Shown piece by piece: positions 22,923-35,475 of a stretch of DNA of 64,000 nt. The position numbers and the translations under genes are program-made. How positions within the stretch are numbered: position 1 is the stretch's first letter; each line of letters opens with the position of its first letter. Origin of the DNA: Acanthochlamys bracteata (lineage: Eukaryota > Streptophyta > Magnoliopsida > Pandanales > Velloziaceae); the NCBI GenBank assembly GCA_019914995.1, contig CM034132.1, positions 1,862,501-1,926,500 of the forward strand. The letters run 5' to 3'. Under the pieces are notes generated by a model. That model was not told the origin of the DNA. It did no database searches and saw only the letters and a list, made by a program, of their open reading frames with translations.

Positions 22923-25900
22923 ACTGAAAAACTGAGAACTTTTACCACTTCCAGTAATGGGCTAGTGGCTCTTTGCTTACAGAGCTGCTGCAGTAGAGAA
23001 CCATGCACTGATTTCCGAACTCCCCAAGATTTCTTTTTCTTTTACTCTGGTGTTGTGTTCCGTGATTGCCCGAATATGCCCAGGCAGCAGCAAGCACAAG
23101 GATAAAAGATTCAGGGAGCGGGAACAAGAAAGAATAGACCCGCAAACAAATGGCAGATAAAGAAAAAACTAAAAGAAAATCAAACAAAACCTTTTCTTTT
23201 AGAGGTTCTCGTGGTTTCCCCAATAGTTTTGAATTATTCTGCTTCTTCAACTACACAAGAATCACTTTTCCGAAAAGCATTCCATTTTCTTTCTCGTCTT
23301 TTAACACATATATCTTGGTGCACAGAACATTCCCGGCCGTAGCAAGCCCAAATATATACTACTACACTACTTCTCTGCATCTCTCATAGTAGCCCAGCCA
23401 GGTAATGAAGAAGAAAAGAACTTAAAAAGAAGGAAAAGGAAAAGCAGAAAACTTTCTGAACGAAGTCGTCGAACCGAGTTAACACAATGAAACTGTTGTG
23501 TGTTCTTCTCGGTAGCTGTAGCACGATTAAAGTTTCTTTTCTTACTGCAGCTTTTTTCTAATATCAGCGTCGGAAGATGAGTCCAATACCAATCAACTAC
23601 TGCCAAACTGATCTTATTCTACAGATAAAGCAAACCCGAAACAAAGAAAGCAAGAAAGAAAAGCGATTAAGTTCTGCTACAATTCGTACTTGAAAACTTC
23701 GCTCATCTCATCATCATCTTCTTCTTCTTCTTAGCTTAAGAACAAAACACAAACTTGGTTTATTGGCTTTTCTTTGTTTTCTATTCTTCTTCTAGCAAAG
23801 CAATGGCGGTAAGGTTGTTGCTGGCTTTTGTTCACAGACAACTAGACAAAGGAAGGAAAGCTTTATATGAAAAAAATTTGTTTTCGACAAAACTACCCTT
23901 ATGCACATGCAAATATTACAGTAGATTATCCAAGATATCTCCAAAAAGCTGCTCCCCCACTGAACCCGGAAGTACTGCAGCAACTTTCCTTGTAAATGTC
24001 TTCCTTACCCTTACACTGTAGTACTCATTACATGCTATAAGTGATGGTTTATTGTAATTCGGTGAAAAGAATAAGGGTATACGAGAACGAAGAGATACGA
24101 AAATGTTAGATGCGTGTGAAGGAATGCAAAGGACCTAAAAGATAAAAGAAGGAACAGTGGCGTGGCCGGACGTTGCCGTCTGTGAAGAAGACAGAATAAT
24201 GAAGGTTTTCGCACGCGCCTCTCCAGAAAAAGAAAATCTTTCTCAATTAATATAATTCCATTTCATAGTACACACAGCTATAAATAAAATTAATAATAAA
24301 CTATTAATAAAGATCTCAAAATTAAGGTTAAATGCAGCAAGCGTCCTAACTTCTAAAACTAAATTTTATATTATAAATAGATATAATATTTATATAATAT
24401 AAAAAATATTCTACAATATTTTTTATTTCAAATAAACTTTATTTTATAATCATTTCTAAACATTCCGAATATGGCGTCCGCTTTGTTATTTTTTCCGAGT
24501 ATATAATATATCTAAGTTCGAATTCACTACGAATTTGTTTTTGCAATTCAATAAACAAATTTAGCACTTCATTCTCCGGCTTCTCTTTAATGGTTTTATT
24601 AAAGAGTGCTAGCGTAAAGTTCTATGTTTTCCTTATTGTTATACATAATTAAAAAGCCTAGATACCAGCTATATATTATAGATAAAGCAAAAGATTGCAG
24701 TTGTCTCGTCCGTCTGACGTGGTGGTACAAGTTCACCAGAATATTCTGCTACCGGTCGGCCTAAACCCACCCAACACAAAAAATAAAAAGAGAATACATT
24801 GTTGTATTTATTTAATTGATATTCTTCCATTGTGCAAGTTCTTTTCTTAGTTAATTGGTGGGGAATGGGAAAAGATTTGGGTGGGGTTCATTTTAATAAA
24901 ACAGGCTTGATTTAGTTTACTTAATCCAATGGTCACGCATGGGCCGGCTCTACCTTGGATAAAGCCACCGGCCCAAAAATCTACGCTTTCGTAATATACA
25001 AAAATTTTATCCGGGGCATGTTTGAGATTCGAAAGTTGGGTTAAAAACTTAAGATGGGAGCAGGTGCACCACTAACTTTGAAAAAGTTTATAACTTGTCC
25101 AAAGAATATTCAACGGTTGCGGCCCCAAAACATGGTTCAAATGGATAATAAAAGTATTTGGCATGATGGTGGGAGGCAAATGGAATGAGGTTGTATTGTA
25201 TTACAATAAGGATGGGTTTATGAAAAGCACAATCAGTGGATAGTTTTGTTTCACTATTCGAAACACCGAATGGAACAATACATGTTTGCAGCTAGTAACT
25301 AGAGAGTCTCGGAGTGTTTGGTAGTGCTTATAAAATAAAATTTTTCTAGAATAAAAAATATTTTAATTTTTTTGAAAAACGAGCTATATTTTTTTTACTT
25401 TAAAAAAATATATACAATAAAAAAATCTCACTTCGTAAAATTTTTTATACTTTTTAAATTTTTAAATAAATTTTTTATATATTTATAAAATATATATTAA
25501 ATAAAATAAAATAAAAAATTGAAAAAAAGCGTTCGGAAAAAGCAATCCCAAACACCTCCTCAACCGTCTCCACAGCTGCTGCTTGTTACTATATACAACA
25601 GATACTTGTTCTCTGTTGCTTGCTTCACGTCTCAACCAGTCCTAAGGGATATTGAAGTACTTATAAAATTTTTCTAAAACAAAAAATATATATTTTTATT
25701 TAAAAAATAATAATGAATAATAATAAAATTTTATAAAATAAAATTTTTTATATTTAAAAAATTTATTGAAAAATATGAAGTGAGATGAAACAGAGGAAAC
25801 ACAATGCCAAACGTAGCCTTAATAAGGATTGCCAGCTTATGCGTTCTCTTCTACATATAATGCCTTGGATGTTTAGTTGCATTTAGATGTTTGATTGAGA

Positions 25901-26053
25901 AGATAGCGATCCTATCTTTGGTTGGTTACAAGTTGAAATTGAGTCAGGACATCCACCTAACATAAATTTGGTGAGCAACAGATAGAGGAAACCAAAAGAG
26001 AAGGACAAAACATAAATGGATCTATCTTCCTCACTCGGTTCTCATTTTATGTT
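22923..26053. other. Leader/promoter region of the HD-ZIP III gene and AT-rich intergenic DNA
   Basis: No gene recognised. 22923-23800 probably holds the long 5' leader of the HD-ZIP III mRNA; CTT/GAA-rich tracts lie at about 23720. Two AT-rich MITE-like blocks follow at 25311-25559 and about 25640-25815, and another AT-rich tract at 24360-24470. Confidence 0.45.
25311..25559. mobile_element. AT-rich MITE-like element with GGAG(G)TGTTTGG ends
   Basis: A roughly 249-bp block starting GGAGTGTTTGGTAG and ending CCAAACACCTCC, so its ends form an inverted repeat of about 11 bp. The interior is almost purely A/T (stretches of AAAATTTTT). Related blocks lie at about 25640-25815, 45041-45252, 53700-53932 and 31030-31240. 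No clear target duplication was found, so the superfamily is not assigned. Confidence 0.5.
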
Positions 26054-26281
26054 TCACTTGCATTCTTTTATTAATCCGTAATAGAACACATATTTGGGAT
26101 GCACAACATCATAGAGGCAAAAAAAGAAAAAAAAAGAAACAAAAGATAGATTTCCTTGAATATCTGCTGACAGCTGCAAAGTTCTCACTAACTTATGGGT
26201 TGTTCTTGCATGCGAGACGACTAGCAGTAGAAGTGCTGATAGAGATAAGAACCCAAAGTGTAAGTTTTTCGAGAGCTTCAT
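26054..26281 (-). CDS. Possible small secreted peptide (weak)
   Basis: A 75-codon reading frame just downstream of the TMX2-like gene. It begins MKLSKNLHFGF followed by LSLSALLLLVVSHA, a convincing signal-peptide pattern: basic N-region, hydrophobic core and an A/S-rich cleavage site near residue 25. The rest (RTTHKLVRTLQLSAD) matches nothing I recognise and then runs into a poly-Phe tract from a simple T-rich sequence, suggesting any real exon would end before that. It may be chance. Confidence 0.2.
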   Translation of the reverse strand: MKLSKNLHFGFLSLSALLLLVVSHARTTHKLVRTLQLSADIQGNLSFVSFFFFFCLYDVVHPKYVFYYGLIKECK

Positions 26282-26617
26282 ATTTGAAGTCCGTAGCTTT
26301 CAAGAAATCTGAAGCACATTGTTACAAAAGAATATCAAAACAGTAAGTGAAATACACATACGGGAAAAAGGGTAATGCTAACTGTCACTTTCTTATACTC
26401 ATTCCATTAGTGACTTCCTATGTTCAGACCAGTTCCTCATCCTCGATACTGCATGATCTGGATCAAGTTAGAAGTGCTTCAACATTTCAATGTCGAACAA
26501 AATCATAACACCTGATAGATAGAAGCTTTTACCACCAATACGAAGCTGCGTGCGCTGTAATATACAACAGAGAGTGGCAACTGCCAAAAGGGTTTTGCAT
26601 TATGCATAATGATTAAA

Positions 26618-29600
26618 TTATCTGCTAGAGATGTATTCTATGAGACGTCTGTCCAGCTCAAAATACCGGCAAAGAATGGTCTGTGGATGAGGAAAAGCAA
26701 CAAGGATTAGCCATCTATAGCTCCTAGCCGAAGATAACTAAGTATGACTACAAACAAGCTGATGCAACAAAAAGTTATAAAAAATAAAATAGAAAGAAAT
26801 ACGATGGCAGCAACAATTACAAAGTTATCATATAAGATATCATATAACAAAGAGCTGATCCGTTGGTTCAGTAATGATAAAAAGGAAAACGATGCTGCAC
26901 CATTCAGCTGCGATCTATCAATTAATATTCAAACTTCTTTGCAAACCTATCTAGAGTGCTTCTGAAATAAGGCTTGCAAGATTGGTAACGCGATAAAACC
27001 TTTTCGTACATTTTCGAGTCTCTACACTGTGATAGTCATTGGTACTCCAAAACTATAATTTGATGTAACTGTTCAGTCACTGTTCTTAAGAAGCAGACAA
27101 TAGGATAACTTTCAACAAAGTAAAATAAGTCTACAATTCACTTTTCCCTCTAGCATCCTAGACCCCGAATCTGCAATCAGTCAGATGGATTGTTTGGGCT
27201 GTTTAAAATAAGGGGCTTTTTTGAAAAGAAGCTTATTTTGGGACTTTTCATAAAACAAGCTTGTGTTTTTTTAACTAAAAAAATCATAAAACTTCTACAT
27301 ATACATACATTTCACCTATGCTTTCCAAAATCTTTTTTAAAACAAATTCTAGAATACTATAGAAGGTTTCTTGGGAAACGAAAAGCTGAAATGGAGATAG
27401 AGAACCACTTGAAACGCACGCCAAACATCACAAGAGCCTAGCTTGTACACAACAGACCACACCCTTTCATTCAAGAGTGTCGCGAAAGCTAGAATTTCGC
27501 TCAGTTAAATAAGGCTTCCAATTAATGCTACAATAACAACACCTGCTCTTCACCCTATTGAGAAGCTTCATTGACACCCTGGCAACCTTGGTACTCAAAG
27601 AAAGTACAACTACTAGTTTCAAAAGGTTGTCAATTCAGGTAACTCGTGTACAAATATGGTTCCAGACAAACCATTAGTAATTCAAGAAGAGAGACGATAA
27701 TTATTGTAACAAAATTATCTCAAAATAATGAGAGAAAATAAGTGACGACCTTAGTAATAGTCGGTGCAGAAGCTTTTGGTTCAATGGTGCACTCTGGGAA
27801 CCTGGCAACTTCTGCTGCATTCTCAAATAGAATGTATGTTGGGAGTTGTCCTATTCAAATGGAATGGAAAACTGTAATAGTTAAATGTAGATATTTACTT
27901 TGAAAGGTCACAAACTGTGGCAAAAACCTAAGCAAAATGATAGACCAAATTCACATGCACAGTTATGGAAGAAGCTACAATGTTTACCTATAGATATTCC
28001 AAACCTATCCGCAGCATTTGGGAAGTGTCCAAGATCAACTATGCCAAAAGATATGTTTTTGTTGGAGTATCTGACACATATGAGCCGAGTGCACAAATCA
28101 CAAGACAAAATGTTGTTTGAGAATAACTGATAGAGTATCTACTGTGATTTCGGTAGTTGAGAGTAATACATGGTCAAGGGAGACTTCAGGTTCTCGTCCT
28201 AAAAATCTAAAGCATATGTAAACAAATCACAAGGATTTCATTTAGGTTGCACTTGCCATAACATACCTGAAAGAACCTGCATTTAATAACAAAAGATGCA
28301 GCGCATCTCTGGTCGTGAAAGATATGTAAACTCACATTGTAGATAGATCTGGAAAGATACGGCTAGTGCGTATGCATCTTGAAGAGCATAAGGCTCGGAA
28401 TTCGATCTGTCAGCACAATAGACATAGCATAAGAAGTTAGCAATGTATAGGCCATTCCAAAGATATGCGCATTTTATAATTCATAGATGACTGAAGATCG
28501 GGAGTATTTCATTAATGCATCTTTGCGCATCTAAAATAATGAACTAGCTCAATGCTTTTAAAGCACCTAACCAAGAGAATCCTAAAATGCACTACAGTAT
28601 GAAAAGACTTCAAAGTAACTCAATCAGTTCAATCAAATCAAACAATAAGAAGTGTGCCAGTTAGTCTAACCAGCCAATATCTTGTCCTGTTGCCTTCAGT
28701 TAACATGGTTTCCAATAGCAAAGGAGTCAATTGACTTGAATCGCCTAAACAATTGGTAGAAGAAAATAAGTATAGAAATTTACAGATTAGCTTTCCTTCT
28801 TATAAATAAGATGGAATATTGATATGAAACAAAGGCATATGCCAAGCTACAGATCTTCTTTCAATGAGTGACAACAATATGAGTTGCCAATAAACACTTT
28901 CTTTAACCTATATTTGGTAATTAGACTACTAATAATGAGGAAGCTAGTGAAATCAACAGCGGTTTGTTATGAAATAGACTATTATGGAAATTTGACCTGC
29001 TGAAGTAAGGTGTGACATGTTGGTAATTGTTGAAGTGTGACATGAGAATCTTACAAAAAAGACATATTGATATGACAAGCCACATTCTAAAAGTTTAAAC
29101 CCAATCTTAGAATATATTTCCTTATTAAAAAGATTTTGTTTTGGCAGTGGCGAGTTATCTGTACAACACGTACTCATGCACATCAGCATAGTAACATACA
29201 TCTGAGATTGCAACTGATGAGCACATGCAATAATACAAAGCTAAGATGAATTACTTTCAGAAGCCAGTGGACTAAAACATGAACAAACAAAGTATCTTGC
29301 AGTGTATAAATGAAAACATAAGGTTTTTGCATATTACTTTGTATATATGAGAGGAATTCAGAAATGAATTGAGGAACAAAGAGTAAAGATTACCTAAACC
29401 ATCATAAGGTGGTTGTTGACACAATATAAAGATCACTGCATAAAAAGAAAAGAAAATCAACTCTGAGGTACATTCATATTACAGTAAAGTATATTGTGCT
29501 TGTGTTATTGAATCTTCTAAACCTGATCACAACTCCACCTAAATTATATATTCCACAGGAAGTATGAAACTCCTGATGTATGAACACCTTAACATCTACT

Positions 29601-30830
29601 CACTACTATAACATTTTTTTGTGAATTCTTTCCCTAAAGAGAAAACAATAGTAAGTTTAAAGATTATCATAAATCTAGAAAGTAATCACATTATTATTTT
29701 TGTTACATGCAAATAAGATCAGGCTGGAGAGGGCAAAAATTACAGAAAGAATGTGTTAAAAAATGACCTACTAAATATACCACAAAGCTACCAAAGTAAA
29801 CATAATCTGAACATATATGACCAAGTAATGTAGGATTATGTACCTAGAAAACTGACTACATAAAACATAGCCAAATGATGATCAAGGGATAGTGCAACCA
29901 GAAAAAGGACGCCCTGGACAAGAGAATCAGAAGAAAGCGTGAGAAACCTATATGCTGAAAAATAAGTAATTTAAAGTATAAAGAAATAACAAAAGGACTG
30001 CCCTGTGCATGTTCTCTTACTCTGATGTTCTACAACTACATTTCTATCCATGAATCAATCAGTGCAAGTAGTTAACAGAATTCCAATTAACATGAAAGAC
30101 AGTTTCTCAAGAAAGGATGCGTGACTAGACCTTGGCATAGAAAATCAAGTCAGAAATCAATGCTTCCCAAGTTTCTTCTCTCACCACCTGAAACCAGCAA
30201 TAGGAAAAAAGAAATGTGTTTATCTTGATCATAAGCAACAAGCAACTTAATTAGCAAACACATGCCATAAAGAAGTCATAACATAATAACTGAGGAAAGA
30301 CTTCCAGCATGCTACATTGTCCAATCAATAGCACTCAGACGCTTACTATCAATCAATTCCACAGACTACTTAACTGGTAAAATCGGAGTACCATCTGCTC
30401 AATATGACGAGCCAAAATAAAACACACACAATTGCCTAGTTGTTCATGCTCTTAAATATATAAAGGCATTCAATGAGATCAAATTCGTATAGAGTGTAAC
30501 ATTAAGAAACTTGAGCATTGCGCCAACCTTGACTGCAGCAACCGAGCAGAAAGCAAGGAGCGCCTGGATCTCCTGCGATTTAAAACCAATAACAGTAGCT
30601 AATCCAATCGGTAACTCAATAGATTTCAGATTCATTAGATTGCAAGAAAAGAATAGATTGAGAATTACACAGCGGAGAAGAGGGCGGGAAGGATCGGAGG
30701 TAAGAGACTGGCGAGCTGCGAAGTAAGAGCAAAACTCGAGGAGATGGAGAAGGTAGTAGGGTTCAGTCGCCACCGTGTTCAGCCACGGAATTGGGTGGCT
30801 CGATTGCTTTCTCTCCGCCGTGGTTTCCAT
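26618..30830 (-). CDS. TMX2-like thioredoxin-domain transmembrane protein, complete
   Basis: Ten-exon gene, 255 aa. Exons (minus): 30669-30830, 30528-30572, 30131-30187, 29844-29913, 29394-29435, 28671-28744, 28336-28406, 27988-28070, 27750-27850, 26618-26680. All junctions are GT-AG and keep frame. The start is METTAER, followed by PWLNTVATEPYYLLHLLEF. Hydrophobic segments (~55-69, ~85-120) are the membrane spans. LTPLLLETMLTEG leads into a thioredoxin-like domain with IEFRALCSSRC, SNKNISFGIVDLGHFPN and the cis-Pro loop GQLPTYILFENAAEVARFP. The C-terminus is FELDRRLIEYISSR. It is homologous to the ER membrane protein TMX2. At the redox site the motif aligns as SxxC, not CxxC, so oxidoreductase activity is doubtful, as in animal TMX2. 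Intron 9 (26681-27749) holds a MITE-like insert. Family assignment is strong; function in plants is little known. Confidence 0.92.
27188..27428. mobile_element. Possible MITE inside intron 9 of the TMX2-like gene
   Basis: A 241-bp segment starting TGTTTGGGCTGTT and ending CGCACGCCAAACA, which form an imperfect 13-bp terminal inverted repeat. It lies wholly inside an intron. No target duplication is evident and no second copy was found in the window. Confidence 0.35.
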
Positions 30831-33829
30831 TGTTCCGAACAAAACAAAGTTCCAGCGGGATTGGCCGAAGTGGAGACAGGAAGCTGCGAAGCGTTGATTC
30901 ACGTGCGAATATAGGCCTAAGTATGAAGCCCACTACGAGTGGTTTATTAGCACCAGAAACGGCCCGCTATAGACTGTGGGCTAAAGCAAAAGTTTTAGTT
31001 TTTTGCAGATGTGAAATTGCTCGGGAAAGCGTTTGAATTTGCTTTTCAATTACCTTTTATTTTATATTTTCTAATAAAATTTTTATAATATTTTATAAAA
31101 TCTTAAAAAATACAGAACAGTTATAACATAATTATATTTATTTTTTAATAAAAAATAAAAAAATTTGTTTTGTAAAATATTTTTTATTCTATAAAAATTT
31201 TATTTCATAATCTCTTCCAAACTTTCCCTAATATGTCAGTGTGTGTAATTTCTTTTCTTTTCGGTCCTAATCAAAGTGCATTGTTAAGCCTCTTTGACTT
31301 CTAAATGTTAAAGCCAGACTTATTTTGAATGAAGGTTTTCCTATGCAGTTACAAGGCAGCATTCCTTCTGCATACATCGGAAGTTGCAAAATTTCTACAT
31401 TTTATCTTAAATCTCACACTAAGATCGCAGTTTGGGACTCAACTCGAAATGCCTAGTTTAGTATGGATTGTTATGTGCGAAAGAAGTAAGAGGTAATCGT
31501 AACATGATCGTGAGCACACCAGGTCTGTCGTGGCAATCACGTACACTTGTGTTTAAAATGTGTCCTACATCTATTTCCTATTTCGGGAAGAGCATTGATT
31601 AAAGTACTGAATTGCAACTCCCGTTTGCCACTAATTGGCCACACTACTCAACTTGGATAAAATTTGGTTAAAACTTTAAGATTGCAAAGAAGCAGCTCAG
31701 GTTGTTAAGGGAAGAAAGTGCGTAACATGACCTTCCTCTTATTATGCACCGTACTACATGCATAATTAAGCATTAGTACTACTCCCCACCTTCTCCTTCA
31801 ATTTCATTTCTTTTTATAGGTAGGAAACTAAATGGTTAACTTTGGGACTGTCTCATTCCAATTGCTGGAATAATGATATAAGGATATCATCAGTTCCGGT
31901 CTTTATAAAGTCTTTCACATGGATGCAATGCCGTTAGTTAAATCTCTGTATACAGTCAACAGAGGTATTCAGAATTTAATAACATGCATTAGTTCAATAA
32001 AACAATACTACAGTAACCTATCACTTATGATCACTCATGCCATGGCAAATGCTGTGGACCTAAATAAATGTGTGGCCGTGGACGCTGTGCTGTTGTTAAG
32101 CGTCGTGCTCTCCAGACCACGCTCCGTCCAGCTGCACACAGACTACACATGCGCGCATGTGCCCGTTCTCGCCCGGGTTAAAAAATCTACGTGCGTTGCA
32201 CCAACCAACCCAAGCCAAGCCATACAACGGTAGCCAAATTTAAGCTTCTAGTACACCCTTCTTTGCCCTGATCTTCTAAATTCCACCACCATACTAGTTG
32301 GCTTACCTTATAGTCTTATTACAACTTTTTTATGTGGTGTTAAAATATCATCAATGCCTATACCTAGTATTTGTTCAAATTTAAAAGAAAGAGTCAGTGC
32401 AATTCACAGCATTCAAACTTGTGAAATTAAGAAGAAGCTTGATGATTAATGGGTTCTAACTATGATCCCATGTGCATTTCCTTCAGTATGCTCTCTTCGG
32501 ATAAAACACTTACCAGAAATTTTTAATCCTGGGAGTAGTTGTTGGGATCAGAGTTATTCCTGAAGGCCTAGTCTATAATACTCCACTGTATAGATTATTA
32601 TTCTTCTGGGATCGCGAGAACAATGCAGTATCAAAGTTTTTCTTTTTCACAAAAATTTCCTCAACCATGTGACTAGCGCCATGGTCTGTGACGGAAGTTT
32701 GTAGTTACAGCTTGCCGTAGGATTCGGTCGTCGAAGTTAGAGCGGGTTTTCCGTTTGCGGCAAAAGAAAAAAAGGTTTCAGTTTCAGTATACAGTAGTTA
32801 AAGTAATATTAATGAATAAAGTTGTGGGTGGCCTCACCGTTCGGGTGCTTAATGCCATGCAGATCTTTCTCCCACTACTCTATTCATTTCTTTTTTCCTT
32901 TTCAACTATATGTTTTATGAATTGTAATTGAAGTTGTTTCAGAAATTTACATTTGATTCTTTTCTGTTGAGTTAAAACTTGGATAGCATGGTGGTGATTG
33001 TGTTGGGAGTTGAGTCAGCAATAGTGGCAGTGGCCAACGGAGCAATGTCATGATAATTAATCAGAGGTGCAACAACAGCTCATTGCTGCTGCTTTAAGAT
33101 ATGAGATTGTATAGAAGGGGCCATGGTAGAAAAGAAATAATAATAATAATAAATAAGGCCTGGGTGATGATGTATGGAGAAGTTGTTCTCTTCATTTTAT
33201 CTCATTCTGCTCGACACATTCGATAAATCAAGTTCTTAACCAAATCAATCAGATGTTTGAATTTAATTATTTATAAAAGAATGTATCCATTAGAATGAGA
33301 GTACAGTGCACATGTTTGTACAAGATACTTTTGGTGTCAAAGAGTGTTTGATGTACATGTGGGTCACTTGGTGCGTTCGAAACAAGATTCATGTGCTGCA
33401 AACACTTCATCGCAATCATAGCAATTGATTTCAATGGACAAAACTACGTGCTTCAAACTGTTCCACCAAGATCTTGGTTAAATAAGTTTGCCACAAAAGA
33501 AGACTAATCAAAAGATGTAAAGCTGAAAAAATCTTCTAGCTTCAGTTCTAAAATTTGAACATCTGGATTAGAAGAAAACAGTTAGCAAAGAACCAAAAAA
33601 TTCAAATTCAAAACGCTTCTTCATAAACAAAAAAAGAAGCATGAAATTTGAAACACAACCTAAGGCCTTAAGCTAGAGCTTGCTCATGATCAGTAAGTAA
33701 CTAACACTCTCCCTAGCTAGCTACATTTTTTACCCCGTCCTCTTTATAGAGAGATCGAGAGCCAAAAAATTTATAAAAAAAAAAGAAACAATTAATTAAA
33801 CAAAAGAAAACCAAATCTGAATTAGATGA
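30831..33829. other. Intergenic, no gene seen
   Basis: Promoter side of the TMX2-like gene and 3' side of the GATA gene. An AT-rich MITE-like block lies at about 31030-31240. A more GC-rich patch at 32090-32190 includes ACATGCGCGCATGTGC, a palindrome-like string. The plus-strand frame 31919-32233 has no recognisable features. Confidence 0.45.
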
Positions 33830-35475
33830 TCAGCATTGCCGGTAATCGACACCTAAACGGTCGATCAATATGTCGTCCCCCTCTGTACCATCAAAGCCAG
33901 CTTTGCCGGTTTTCATGAACTGCTCCTGCTGCTCAAGCAACTCCTTCTGTCGCCGGAGCTCAAGAACCTTCCTATGAGAATTCGAATGCTTTGACAAAAT
34001 AAACGTAGGACTCGCTGCTGGGCGGTACTCTGGCACGAGCCTCCCGGACTTATACCTCACTCCACAAGCATTGCAAAGCGTCTTAGGTCCCAAAGGTCCA
34101 GTCCGCCATTGCGGAGTTTTATCAGTCGCGCAATGCAGACATTTGCGCCCATCGGACGCAGCATAGTTCGGTCCCTCCGACGGGTCCCTCTTCTTTGGCT
34201 TTGAACCCTTCTTAGCAGGTGGAACAAGCAACGTGGCAGCCTCGGGATAAGACTCAGACGATGAAGTGGCCGGAGTTGGTGAAAGAACAAGTAGCCGAGA
34301 GGACCAGTTGCACGGTGCTGCACGAGAACGTTTACTTCGGGCCTTGCCGGGAACAGGTGCCTCAGGGAGGAAAACCGCCGAGGCAGGTTCTAGAGTTTCT
34401 TCGACGACGGTGGCGCTGGTGGTTATTGAGGCAGGGCCATGAGAACCAGAGGAAGAAGAAGACGGCGAAGGTTTGATACTGGAAACAAGATGAAGCTTTG
34501 GTAATCCGTCACTGGAGTAAGAATCCTCCACGAAGTTTGACAGCCATTCGAGTTCAGCCAGTTGGTCATACTAACAATTTAAGTTACAAATTTTCAGAAA
34601 CTGAAACAGAAAACCTGAAGGAAAAATTAATGTTTTCTAAATTGGGAAGAAATTTGGTAACAGAAATCAGTTTCGAAATTAAAGAATTTTTTAGTCTTCT
34701 GCCTCCCTTTAGTTTAGCGGGACTATTTTAGCGGGCATACACAAAAATTAAATTAACTTAAATGAATCCTAAATAAGTCTGTAACCGAAATTGCGGAAAA
34801 CAATGAGGCAAAAAAAAAAAAGAGAGAAAAATTCAGCATAAGAAAAAGAATTTGTTCGTGTTGTAATAAAATTCAGAATTCGAAATTTAAATTTGAATAG
34901 CGGTAAGAACAATGAAAAAGGGAATCTAGTTTTGTAAGAAATTGCCCGAATTTAGCGATTAAAGCCTTTAAATGCATGAAGATTCTTCAATTTTCCAAAT
35001 GAATAGTAGTTAATTAGGATATACTTGAAATTTCGCCTCAAAAAAATTTAATTGAAATGACTACAACAAAATAATCAGGAAACAAAATTTCCCCGAAGGA
35101 GAAAATTATTCCGTAAATTGAAACAAAATTCAACAAAGAACATCTCGTTACCGGTTCACAGATATCCCCGGACAGTGCAGGGTCAGCAAGACTCCGGCAA
35201 GCAACGTCCTCAGAGAAATGATTCTCATAGTTACCAGAAAGCGGGGAATTGCAACTCTCCACCGCCGTAAAAACAGACGAACTCTCACCGGAATTCCCAC
35301 CGACAATTTCATCTCCGGTGAGTCCGGTCACCTCTTCTTCTTCATCTCCATCGTTCGAAAAATCAAGTAAATCTTCAATGAGAAATTGTTCCACAACTTG
35401 TTTCTCACCTATCAATCCACCACTACTGTTTCCTCCACGGTAGTAAGCATTATGAGACAATTCAGGAATCTCCAT
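33830..35475 (-). CDS. Class-A (subfamily I) GATA zinc-finger transcription factor, GATA5/GATA12-like
   Basis: Two-exon gene, 354 aa: exon 1 35152-35475 ([12 protein letters not shown]..., donor CCG|GTAACG) and exon 2 33830-34570 (acceptor TTGTTAG|TATGACC). The ATG at 35475 is the first in frame. Exon 1 encodes an acidic region ([19 protein letters not shown]) typical of activation segments in this subfamily. Exon 2 opens with the conserved [16 protein letters not shown]. The GATA finger is at residues ~252-277: CLHC, 18 residues including [14 protein letters not shown], then CNAC, followed by [17 protein letters not shown] basic stretch KKGSKPKKR just before it may be a nuclear signal. The C-terminal helix [13 protein letters not shown] also matches the family. 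It should bind WGATAR sites in the nucleus; members act in light, hormone and cell-wall regulation. Length and exon structure are normal. Confidence 0.94.
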
